This document shows, piece by piece, positions 49,260 to 60,619 of a DNA stretch of 64,000 nucleotides (positions within the stretch are counted from its first letter, which is position 1; every line of letters starts with the position of its first letter). Origin of the DNA: Henckelia pumila (taxonomy: Eukaryota; Streptophyta; Magnoliopsida; Lamiales; Gesneriaceae). The stretch spans positions 135,192,375 to 135,256,374 of the forward strand of contig NC_133121.1 of the NCBI RefSeq assembly GCF_033568475.1. The letters are read 5' to 3'. The position numbers were made by a program, and so were the translations under genes. The notes beneath the pieces are model-generated. The model worked only from the letters and a program-made list of their open reading frames with translations, made no database searches and had not been told where the DNA came from.

Positions 49260-51790
49260 TAAAAAACATCTCATTTCTTCTACTTCACTTTCCTCTTCCC
49301 CAAACATTCCCTTTAGGGATTCGCTACTCGCCTCTCCCCAGCTCCCAATATGCTCCGATTCACGAATTAGCCGCCGCCAAATCGCCTTCCGCCACCTGTT
49401 GCGCCCGATCCGGTGAACACTTTTATTCATTTCTCGTGTTTTGGTTGATTTCTTTGCTTGAGTTTTCAGATCGAGCTGCCATTCATCCTCTACTTTGCTG
49501 ACTCCGATTTTATCAACCGAGTGCTCTGTATTCGCCTAATTTAGCTTTGTTTTCACTTGCTGCTTCGAGTTTCTTGGTTGTTTTTCTTTTTTTGTTTGGT
49601 TCTTCGATATGAGTTTTTGTTCGTGATTAACCGTGTTTTGGGGTGTATTTCAGCTGGGAAAGTTCTAATTTTTACTTATACTTTTTTGTGATGTTTTTTT
49701 TGTGTTTATTGTTGTGAATGAGTAGTTGATCTTAGTCACGAAGAAGATTTAAATTTATATTTATTTTATGTCATTAAATTGATGGATATGGAGTCGGTTA
49801 AACGGTTTCTTGTTTTCTAGTTGTTCTTTGCTCTTTTGTATCTCGTGTAAGTTAAGTTGTAGCTTAGCGTACTTGTGTCAGAGCTCATTGTTGTTGGCAC
49901 CTCTCGATTTGTTAACCCAGCTAGAACCAACAGCTGAAAGGAACGTTAATAATAATAATAATAATATTATAAAAGGAAAAAAAGGGATAAAATTGGAAAA
50001 TTGCTGATGACTATCTTTTTTTCCCGGTTCTTTGTCCAGATAATTTTGAAAACCAAATCAAATTAATAGTTTATTGTTTTCAATCAAAATTAGTTCTTGT
50101 TTTCTGGAGCATCGTTTCTTTATTCTAATGGTTTATTTTTGCAGGGTGTTGCTGATTGAAGTATCTCTACTGCTCTACCTTGGTACACATTTTTTTTAAT
50201 GAAATTATCCCTATGTATGCTCACTTATTATTCATTTATCGCTTCTTTTGTGGCTATCATTATTGCTTCTGTTCTCTAGATGTCACTTTTCCCCCAATCA
50301 ATTTTTCTTTTCTTTCACAGCACACGGCCTTTACACACTCAAAATCATTTTATTTTATTTTTTGGAAAAGAAAAATCATTCTAATTTTCATTAAACTAGT
50401 ATTTGCTTTTCCAACACTTTATTGTGGAATTGCCAACTTAATATTTAACCATTTGCTAAGCGGCTGGGTTATCTGGGTGTAAGTATCGTAAGATTTTTGT
50501 GGTGAATATTTTTGCCTCAGTTTAGGTTAGTACTCCAGGAGTGGCATCTCTCCTTTTCCTTCATATCTAGCAGAGAATGCTTGTCTATTTTGTTCAGATT
50601 AATATGCTCCTTTGCTTTAATTATTGCATTAAACGAGCTGTATGTTTCTTATATGTTCTGTTGTTAGTGCTTGCTGTGTTGTATACTTGTTTGTGATGGT
50701 TATCTCATATGATGCATTCGAAACCACAGTTTCAATTTTTGGTGCTTTACTATTTATATATAGAGTCTTGCTCTTGAATATTTTATTTTCCTTTTGTTTA
50801 CAAACACCTTTATTTATAATTTTTAGATTTAGATTTCTTTATTTATGTCCAATTATCTTGTTAATCAATTATTTCAAGAATTATACTGAAAAACACATAC
50901 TTGTGGGACTTACATGAGAAAAATCTCACTTATCATCGGGAAATTAACGAGTTTGATTCGGACTAAGATTTATCCCCTGTCGAAACTCTCTTTCTTGGCC
51001 AGAATTTTGTCATAGAACTGGTGCTGGAACTTTTGTTCTCATTTAGTGGAGTGTTGTGCAATAAGATGGTAGCCAGGAATCATTAGGTTAAGTTTAAAGA
51101 GAACTTGATTCTTATCTTCAGTTACATCATCATGTACGGATTTTCTATATCATTTATTTCTAGAGAGAACAAAAAAAGAAGAAAAAGACTATAATCTGTT
51201 TAATATTCACTGCCTGTGAATCGGAAACTTACACCCTAAATTAATGAAGAGTTGCCTCCTATCTTATGAGTATAGCAGTTGCTTAAAGTATTGAATTCGG
51301 GAATTTCCTGTTTCCTTTCGCTTTTCCCTTTGTGGTTCCAACTGGTTTCTTAGGGGTGCTTGGGCCTGTTAACTTATAGCGCAAAAATAGTTATGTTTGG
51401 CTCAGTTCAAGATGTATGTAACTTGTTAAATTCAAGGGCTTTCTTGTCATATCATATGTATAATTCTACAAATATATTAGACAAAGTGAAATATTTGTCG
51501 TTTCCTGGTCATGATAAACTATATAGGTCAAGAAGCATGGCAAAGAAGTCCAAATTATGCTGCGAACAAGGGATCGGTTTTTTTTTTTTTGGAAATCGAC
51601 GCCGTTGCAATCTGAACTGTTATGAACTGGTCTATTTTTGGTTCCACTCATTCATTATTTCGAATTGTGAAAGTATATCCATTTCTGAATCTTTTATGTT
51701 CCTTATACCAACATATCCTCAGAGATTTTTGAGTTGATTTATTTTTCTGTTTTTGTCGGTGAACTTATGATTGACTTTGTTATATTCCAG
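49260..51790 (+). other. FRL3: FRL3 leader: two likely 5' UTR exons and a long leader intron
   Basis: A first non-coding exon probably ends at 49412 (GATCCG|GTGAAC). A small second one fits 50145-50182 (TTTTTGCAG|GG ... CTTG|GTACAC). The following intron runs about 1.6 kb to the acceptor at 51790 (TATATTCCAG), 12 bases before the ATG. These exons rest on splice signals alone. Confidence 0.5.
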
Positions 51791-51802
51791 GATTTCTATG
51801 TC

Positions 51803-54441
51803 ATGGAAGACAACATATCAGTTGCCACACTAGTGGACTCCACAGCCTCTAAGATACAACAACTTCAGAAAGCATTTGCTGAACTTGAAAGCCACCGTGC
51901 TATCACTCTCAATTTGAAATGGAAACAGCTTGAAGAGCATTTTAGCGGGCTTCAGAAGTCCTTGAAAAGACGATTCACGGAACTAGAAGAACATGAAAAG
52001 GGCTTTGAAACCAAAATAGTTGAATCAAGAGAGATGTTGGAGAAGCGTAAAGCAGCTATTGTGGCTAAGGAGCAAGATTCTCTTGAGAGGCTTCAAGAAA
52101 AGCGAGATGCCGCTGTCTTGGCTATTTTGACTGCAATGGAGAATAATGGAAAACCATTTTCAGTGGATTCAGGTGCCACAAGTAGGCAGAACCTAGCCGA
52201 AGTAACTGTCATGGAGAAACAAATGTCTGATCCCATTGTTGCAGAGAGTGAATTTGCTAGGGTGAAAAAACCTTTTGAAAATATGCATGTAGAGGTGAAG
52301 TCTTATCCAGAGTTGGTGAGTTTTTGCCAACAGATGAACTCTGAAGGACTACACAAATTTATATCAGACAACCGCAAAAATCTTGCTACATTAAGGGAGG
52401 AAATTCCTATGGCTTTGAGAGCTGCAGCTGACCCTGCTTCCCTGGTTCTGGACTCGCTGAAAGGTTTCTATGGCATGGAAATTCCAAATTCAGATGCTCG
52501 GAAAGATTCAAATCTCTTAGGACTTCGCAGGACCTGTATCATGCTGATGGAATGCCTTAGCAGTTTATTTGTAAATCTTGATGTTCGCTCTCTATCTGGC
52601 ATTATCTCAGAAAATGTGAAGGAACGAGCGAGAGTGATTGCTGAAGATTGGAAACCAAAGTTAGATCATCTCGATGTAGATGCGAACAATGGAAATTCGT
52701 TAGAGGCTCATGCGTTTCTGCAGCTTCTGGCTTCTTTTGGTATTAATTCAGATTTTGACGAGGAAATCTTGACCAAACTAATTCCCATGGTATCTCGTCG
52801 TCGGCAGACAGCTGAATTATGCCGTTTCCTTGGGTTGTCAGATAAAATGCCAGGTTGGTAACTGCAAACACTTGTAATGTAAGCTTTAAACACTTTCTTA
52901 CGTTTAAAGAGTGTCAAAATCCCATACCATGTGTGCACTATTTGATTTGTAAGATGGGTTGGTAGAACAGTGCCTTATATTTAATTCCTTTTCATTGTTT
53001 ACCACTATTCTTTTAGCTTTATCCAGCATTTTGACCTTAGGAGGATGAATTCAGTCAGTGCCAGGATTTCATGTAATTACAGATAGAATTTTATGTAGTT
53101 GTTATGCAAGCATTTCAGTTGCTTTTCTAACCAAGCGTGGTATGACAAGATTTAGCTCTCTTTTTTATAATTTTTAATTTTTATGCTGCATTTCTAACTT
53201 TTGTTCCCATGTATTTGTAACATGAGTTCGTTCTAAATTGCATATTTTTAAATGTTTTTTTTTTTTTTTTGGCTTAATGATGTATCTTATACAAAGCATG
53301 AATATTTTATGCACTTCACATTTTTTGCCCGACTTATCAGGCGTGATTGATGTGCTGGTGAAGAATGGTAGGCAGATCGATGCTGTCAATTTAGCATTTG
53401 CTTTTGAGCTTACCAATCAGTTTCCACCAATTTCATTGCTGAAATCCTACTTGTCTGAGGTGAAAAAAGTGTCAGCAGCTGCCAAACCTGGAAATATGTC
53501 ACCTACTGCTTCTACACAGGTCTGTTTCCTCTGATTGTGTCAATGTTGATATCGTTAATTGATATGACCTTTGATTAAGAACAGAAACGAAGCAAGAAAA
53601 TTCAGTATGGTGGAGGGCGAAAATGATTTTTTTATAAAAAAAATCAGTTATCAGAAAATATAAATATGGTTGACGTGCATAAACAAAACAATAACCATTA
53701 TCATATTTTCGCATATATCGTACAAAAAAGATTATGAAATCAATCTTAGTACAATAAGAAGAACAATAGAATTGAGAAATACGAGGTAACTTGTAATTAT
53801 TTGGAGAGTGAAATCAAGAAGTTATTGACCTCTTGGATTCCATTTAATTGTTCATTGAATGAATTTTATTAGATAAGTTTGTCATATAGATGAGGAAAGG
53901 TTTTGGAGTTGATGGGGTCAATTGACACCCATAAACATGGTGGTAGCTCCACCCCAGGTAAAGAGTTCTATAACTTTCTACTGCAGGTATCATGGTGAAA
54001 CTAAAAATTGTTTTATTGCAGACTGATGCAAATGAGAAAGAGCTCGCCGCACTTAAAGCTGTGATCAAGTGCATTGAAGATCACAAGCTTGAGGAACAAT
54101 TCCCAGTGGATCCACTCCACAAACAAGTTCTTGAAATCGAGAAAGCAAAGGCTGACAAGAAAAGAGCTACAGAAGTTGCGAAGCCACAACCTAAAAGACC
54201 TCGTGCCAATGCTGGTGGATATGCACCCCGAGTCGCTAATGCTGCTGCTGACAAGAACTTCTACGGGAGAATGACTGACAGGTATGCACCCCCATACATA
54301 TATGAAAGGCCATATGCTTACCCTGGACCAAATGATCACCACGTTCCGACATTTCTTGGTACGCCCAGTTATAACTTCTCTCATAACCATGGAAACTTCT
54401 TTGGAAACGCGTACCAGTATCAGCCTACTTATCTGCACTGA
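51803..54441 (+). CDS. FRL3: FRIGIDA-like protein 3 (FRL3)
   Basis: A FRIGIDA-family scaffold protein; relatives support FLC activation and vernalisation-linked flowering control in crucifers, and the role outside crucifers is less clear. Coding exons 51803-52853, 53341-53519 and 54022-54441 give 549 residues. Residues 10-110 are a long charged coiled coil (KIQQLQKAFAELESHRA ... LEKRKAAIVAKEQ). The Frigida domain spans about 170-410, with LHKFISDNRKNLATLREEIP, RRTCIMLMECLSSLF and NSLEAHAFLQLLASFGI. A conserved basic stretch, EKAKADKKRAT ... QPKRPR, is a likely nuclear signal. The tail is rich in Tyr, Pro and Asn. The sequence tracks Arabidopsis FRL3 more closely than FRI or FRL1/2, judged from memory. 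Introns have standard ends and the start is the first ATG after the leader acceptor. Confidence 0.93.
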
Positions 54442-54737
54442 TTAACAGAGATGGTGACAGTCTGATAATGATCTGTTAACTCTTAGTGTTGACCCCTTTT
54501 ACATTCTGTTCGAATTCAGTTATCTGGAAAACAAAAACAAAAAAACGGGACTTTATCCTCCTTAATTTCTAGTCTGTTTGTAGAAGCTAATATTACGATC
54601 CTCTAATAGATATGCTCTGTTCTAATGTTCACAATGCTGCGCTATTATTTTGTTTTCATTTCTCGTTGTTTGGGATTAGGTGTGAAGCGTTTGTTGCATG
54701 CATCTTAATGTTTTTTTAGTGCTTTCATTAGCGGGCT

Positions 54738-54984
54738 AATTGCATTCACACCCCTTGTTAAAAGTTTAAAAGACATAAAACCCCCTGTGTAAAATTAGTA
54801 AAATTAATAGCATGTTAGACCCTATGTTTTAAAAAAATTAGCATAAAAACCCCTATGAGAGGGTATAAATGTGCCCGAGTTTGTATAACATCGGGGTGAA
54901 ATGTGCTACATTTTAAAAAACTGAGGGATGCATTAGCCTATTAATATTTCTTAGGGGGTTTTATGTCTTTTAGATTTTTCACAG
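54738..54984. mobile_element. Foldback MITE behind FRL3
   Basis: AGACATAAAACCCCCT on the left and AGGGGGTTTTATGTCT on the right are exact inverted partners. TTAAAAGTTTAAA and TTTAGATTTTT extend the pairing outward. The interior has further C- and G-run pairs such as AAAACCCC and ATCGGGGTG. Confidence 0.65.
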
Positions 54985-55771
54985 AGTAATTCTCAGATCT
55001 CATGATGGGTAAAACTTAAGATTGTGTTGTAACATTTTCCTTCTATTTTGAATGTTTCAGAAAAAAATCAAGAGTTTTTGCAAAATTTTAAGTTGGGTTT
55101 GAAGATATTTTGAATCGAGCCGAGTCTTTTTGCTCGTTCTTATCAAAATCAATATTTTATGGTGCAATGTGCAAAAGCCGCCGCAAATTGTCCATATTCT
55201 GAAATAAAAATATTTTTCAATCTTTTTTTTATATTATATTCTCTTTAGTTTTTTTGGTTTTGTATATGCGACACAAGGAATTAAATTACTTCTTTCTTTT
55301 TTTTTTTTTGACACAAATTAAATTCCTTCTTGAACTATCCTTAGAAAAAGATTTTGATCTATCTAATATTTTTATTGCATTTTGTTTAGGTGGGTTCTAA
55401 AGAAAAAAATTGAAATATTTTTCTTAGATTTTCTATTTGTTATTACGAGTACAAAAATTATATAATTGCTAATGTTTGTAGGTAAACATATAAAAAGGAT
55501 AAGTACTGATTTAATTATTAGATTTATTCAAATCTGTGGTTTGAACTTATCATACTAATATCAACGTAAATGTTCATATTCCATGAAGACGTTAATGAAT
55601 CTCCTCCTTAATTTGTGCTAGAATAACATTAAAGTGTTTGGATCCATACAATCAAATAATTTACAATCAATGGATTTTTAGGCCATCACAACTGATTTTA
55701 TTTCAACAATTTATGCTACAATATTTCTTTTGTATATCACCTATATTTGCTTATGGAGTGTTGCCGTGTGA
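54985..55771. other. Intergenic stretch
   Basis: T-rich DNA between the 3' ends of two converging genes. No gene seen. Confidence 0.4.
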
Positions 55772-55840
55772 TCACTTGTTGTGGACTAATCGCGACTGGA
55801 ATGGATGCACCCAACATTCATCTTCTCCAACAGCTTTTTT
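55772..55840 (-). pseudogene. Untranslated relic of the DUF707 C-terminus
   Basis: Directly after the stop, in the same frame, the codons read KKAVGEDECWVHPFQ, matching the usual family ending of the form KAV.ED.CWVDPF, and then SRLVHNK and a second stop. Confidence 0.7.
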
Positions 55841-58697
55841 TCACCTTTTCTTGAACTTGTTTAATTCAATCAAAGACTCTTTTTCAATCTACAAATATCA
55901 AATTTCACCTACTTATTCAATTTCATCATTTTTCTAACATGAGATTTTACGAAACATGCTAATTACAAAGTCTCGACTCCCCTCGGCATTAGCATATTTA
56001 TTCACTCTACACCCTGTCAGTTAATGTGGCTCATTGAAGCTCACAACTTATGCGTAACATTTCGCTTGCGACCATCGGTATCCTAAGTAAAGCTTACGGT
56101 TTCTTAGGGTACCTGTTTGACTGCTGAACCTCCGAGGGTGGGAAGGCCTCGGTGAACGACATATTCAGCATCAACAATCCCGATATTTGTTGTCTTGTTT
56201 CCCTGTAAGAAATATATGTTGTGCCGAAATTTCAGAAACTATATGTGGTGCCAAAAAATGTTTCTTTTGGTGAAATGGGAACCTGTGCACAGTATCCAAG
56301 CTGAAAGTTCCACCCCAGTGCAATTGCCATATCATTCTGCTGACAATAATGGTAACAAAAAAGATGTTGCTTCACACAACTTGTTCCAGAGAAAAAAAAT
56401 TCAAAGAAGAGATCAACCAACAATGTAGTAGCATAATTCAGCTGCTGCTCCACACCTGAATCATGTACCATGCACAACGCCACGCTGTTTGCGAGAAAAC
56501 CGGAGCCATCATCTCCATAAACCTGCACTATGCACGAAATTTATCATGTCAACTAATTGATAACGTGAAATCATGGATTTTTAACGTAGCGTAAAGCTGT
56601 TCCCTTTCTTACTTTGGTCTGATAAACTTTGTGGTCTCATGATATTTTCGTTAATAACTCATTTATCTTACTCAACAATATCAAAAACTTGACTAAAAGA
56701 TCGAGTAAGCATTGTGAAGAACACATGAAGTACCCGTGAACTTGGGAAGTAACTTTCTCCGCTGTTAGTTTGTAATGCACGTGAAACTTGGCAGAAATTA
56801 GTGCAGGTTGCGAAATATGAAGCCCTTCTTCTTTGATAACCGATAGATATCTGTGTCGCCACCAAGAAAGTAAGAAAGTACATCTTTTAATTTTAACGTG
56901 ACAATAGTTAAATTTCTGTCGATGTTCCGCACCATAATCTCTTACAATCTTAAACAGCTGACCAAAAACTCATATATCAGAATGCATTATCAAAACAGAC
57001 AACTTTTTAGACTACTCGTCTCAACTTAGAACAAGGTGTGCGCCTAGGCTCAAGAGCCAACGAGGGCCATTCTTTGAGCATAGATACATTCCGAGGGCAC
57101 AACCCTTAGCCAATTGGCCACACCTAACTTTCTTTTTTCAATTGTGTCGTACCATAAGAAAAGTAATGCATCTACTGATCTAAATGTAACCATACATATC
57201 AAATATATTCACCTCTGAGCGTGAAAATTTTCAATTCCAAGATCGTCATCCCAGAGGAAAACGTAGTCGTAGTGTGCAACAACATCCGGATGTAGGAACC
57301 TCTTGGCAAACCACCTAACCAAAAATATGAACATAAATCGAACTTGCCACTTATCTAAAATGCTAGGTAGATGTTAATTCGAATACAATTTGTATAGCTG
57401 AGGATATAGTACTAGATATTGTTTAACTTTTCTCTGATGCACATGGGACACGACCAATAAACAAAGACGACGATTAATTGTATGACAAGTAGTATAAACT
57501 GGGAGTGAAAAAAATGATACCACTTAGTTTGATTGATGGCTGAAACATGTATGGCACTTTTGCTCCATTCTAAATCTTTCCAGCCATCCAAGTTCCCATC
57601 ATAATGAAAGAGCATCAACGCAAAATCAGTTAATGCAAACTGCAAATCCAATAATCCAATTGTTGAAGTCGCACAAGAAACACACACAAATGGTTTATTC
57701 AAAAAAAATAAAATAAATAAACACACACAAATCCTGCCAGGATATGCAATATTTCTTACCTTTTTAACAATTTCATCTACATTTTTCTTATGCTTTATTC
57801 CAACGGTAACAGCCAGCAAATTCGTCGGGGATTTTGACTGTTACAGCAGAAGTTAGGAAAAGATTTCTGAATCCGATCGCTGTCTCTAACCCTTGTTATT
57901 TTCTTCAATGTGTATCTCTAAAACAAAGAAGCAGTAATATACTAACACCCATACCTTCTTCTTCGGAGGTCCCCTTAGTGGCAGCATCTCCAGATCAGTT
58001 GTTTCCGAAATGATGCCTCTAGGCAACGTGACGGTCCCATCAGGCCTGCACCGATTCTACACCAAGTAAAACAGCATAAAGGATTCCAGAGTAGAACTTA
58101 TACATGCAGCATGCTGATAGTGATAGGTGGTGATTTTGCAAACATGCCCTATTAAGACTAATACATTAATCTTGTGGTAACATAACTAATAACTCCTGAA
58201 ATTTCTGTACAAACCTCGCATATGTTGAATTTTGTGGCTTTTATAGCATAATGACATCCCAAGAACCTCTGCAAAGGAAATGGCATATTCACTTGGCTCA
58301 CTCTAAAGATATCCATCCATCACAAACAGAGTTATTGATATCGCTGCCGGATTGGAAAACAACAGACACTAATACATGTTGGACAGACATATTGGCGGCT
58401 CGAAAAACGATCGGCATCAGATACTCAAACTTTATACCAGTTTTCACAAAAATAAATGTAATTTATATGGATGAATAACTTGGTACCCCTGGGAAAAATT
58501 TTAAGCCGCTGCATTTCTACCAAAATCCCCCGGTGGATTCGCTGACAAACGGATTTATCCCAGATGAAAGAGATGCAAAGTACCTGTTTGTAATCCATGA
58601 CCATAAGTAAGCTCCCTATGAAGAAAACTGCAGAAAGAAGTATTGCAGATGGAAGCCAACTGCAAACTGATAATGATATCTGCCTTTTGGTCTCCAT
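55841..58697 (-). CDS. DUF707 family protein (LKR trans-splicing related), probably eroding
   Basis: A plant DUF707 protein of unknown biochemical role, probably a Golgi type II membrane protein. Eleven exons fit (minus): 58584-58697, 58215-58268, 57955-58056, 57760-57837, 57521-57639, 57213-57314, 56734-56850, 56456-56522, 56283-56336, 56113-56202 and 55841-55888, giving 314 residues. The family is usually nearer 380-400. A signal anchor (18-35) is followed by TNLLAVTVGIK, MLFHYDG, WSKSAIHVSAINQTKWWF, DYVFLWDDDLG, EMMAPVFS and GYCAQ. Two oddities: the Cys-containing stretch before the MMAPVFS motif is absent, as if one exon were lost; and a stop at 55841-55843 stands where the family has Trp. 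Family-like codons continue for 22 residues (KKAVGEDECWVHPF...) at 55772-55840. It may be a pseudogene or a shortened functional gene. Confidence 0.75.
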
Positions 58698-59354
58698 CTT
58701 CCGTACCCGCAAACCATCCGAATTCTGCAAGCAATCCGTCAAACACATGATCATCAAAAAATAAGTTATCCCGAATGATTCATTCAGATTGCTATCCAAG
58801 ACTAAAGATCATGTGATGATATTAGTTCAACACAACAATGAAGACCAACTTGATGGATATAACATCATCACTTACATAAAATCACGAATAACTAAAAGGG
58901 AGAAAAAAAGATTGATAATTGAAGGGATGCAAAGAAAACTTGTTAAAGATTAAGGAGAATTCGGAATTATACGAATAAAGTAAGGTGAAACGTATATGGA
59001 TGTGTACAAGTGTGTCTGTGTAGAAGTCAACGGGGTGGGAAAGAGTGGTGGAATTTTGGGTATAAATTTTAAAAGGACAATATTTTATTTGCTTCTTTCT
59101 TAAAATCAGATAAATTGCCCAATTGAATTTGAACAATATAATTGATTATAAGTGAAGTTGGACAATCTCTCTCTTTGCTATCTTTATTAGCATGCTGGAC
59201 TAAATGTTTTGGTATGATAAAATACAAAAAAAGTTTTGTGTCAATTTTGTTCTCATGTCATTTGGATAGATAAGATTTAGGTAGAAAGTGCTTCCTAAAA
59301 TAATCTCAAACACTATCTCAATATTGTACATATCAAATTATCGATAAGACAAAA
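58698..59354. other. Upstream region of the DUF707 gene
   Basis: An acceptor-like GCTTGCAG about 32 bases before the ATG suggests a leader intron. The rest is AT-rich and no gene is seen. Confidence 0.4.
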
Positions 59355-59495
59355 ATTCTTGTGAAACGGTCTCACAAATTAATTTTGTGAAACGAGTCTC
59401 ATATTTAGGTTACACATAAAAAATATTATTTTTTATATTAATTTCTATTATAAATATAGATTAACTCATCTCACAAATAAATATCGTCTCACAAA
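59355..59495. mobile_element. GAGAC-GTCTC family MITE, clearest copy
   Basis: Left CTTGTGAAACGGTCTCACAA and right AAATATCGTCTCACAAAA oppose each other, with AAAAAATATTATTTTTTATA between them. Related copies or remnants lie near 10042, 12183, 25203, 36605, 47283, 47670, 47865 and 63620, so the family is scattered across the window. Bounds are approximate. Confidence 0.6.
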
Positions 59496-59850
59496 AAAAA
59501 CTATGCCTATCAATATTCGTGCCTCCAAACTCTCTTTCCTCTAAATCCAATTTCTTTCTTACCTTGCCGATTTCTTTTTTTACACATTTGTTCCACCAGG
59601 ACTGATTTTAGTTTGAATTTTTTATTTTTATTTTTTAATAAAAGTTTCGGTAAAAGCATGTTGGTTTTTTTTTTTTCTAAGGATAATCTCTTACATGTTC
59701 TCAATTGTTGTATTGTAAATTCAAAGAATATATATTAATATGTTATGTTATACATGCAATGTGTGTGTCATATACACTAATACTATAATAATCTAATTTC
59801 ATAAATTACAGAACTACCTTTTACCTATTTATATAGTTACAATATTTACC

Positions 59851-60206
59851 GTTTGATTTGAAGTATGATATAAGTAATATAATATAATAATAAATAAATA
59901 AAAAATGATAGTTAAAATAGTATTGGATTTGATTGATAAATTATAGTTTATTTGATTTGATTGATTAAATTTTATATAAAAATGTTAAATGACTATTTTG
60001 TCCTTTTAACAATAAATAAAATAAAAATTATATTATTTATAAGGGGTAGTATAGTAATTTAAATTCAATGATTTGATTGATGTTAGATAAATAATTAATG
60101 ATTTGATTGATGTAAAATAAATAGTTAATATATGGATAAATAATATGATGAGCAGAACGTGACATGAGATATGATAAGTTATACATATATTAGTAATATG
60201 GTGAAC
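59851..60206. mobile_element. Second copy of the 16606-17008 MITE
   Basis: It shares long blocks with the first copy, including TTATATAAAAATGTTAAATG, AACAATAAATAAAATAAAAA and TGATTTGATTGATGTAAAAT, in the same order. The terminal GGTTT repeats of the first copy are missing. Differences are scattered, so neither copy is very young. Confidence 0.8.
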
Positions 60207-60619
60207 ATAAATTTTATAATTATAGATCACAAGAACAATCCCGAAATTATTCTTTTTTTTTAAAAAAAATCCTTATTATACAAAATCATGTAATGACTAA
60301 TGCGTGTGCACATAGACACTAGATTATATATAACAAAATTAAATAGATGGTTCAAAAAATAAAACAAAAAAACAGATATTTTTTAAAAGGAAAAATTCAA
60401 TTTAATTATGATTTAATATTTTTTTCCCGATAAATAACAAAATTACAAATTTTCTTTTAAAAAACAAAACAAAATGTAGCAAATATTAGGCATCCCTCCT
60501 CATCGGCCAATCCAGGATTTCCGAACAGCCTATCCCTTTCCTACCCTCAGCTCCAGAACCCTAATTCCTCTTTTCTTCTTCCAATTGGGATTTTCTTCTT
60601 CTCCAATCATAAATTTTGT
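60207..60619. other. Promoter and leader region of the PRCC gene
   Basis: No gene before the ATG. The leader is C/T-rich (CTTTTCTTCTTCCAATTGGG). No clear TATA box. Confidence 0.4.
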
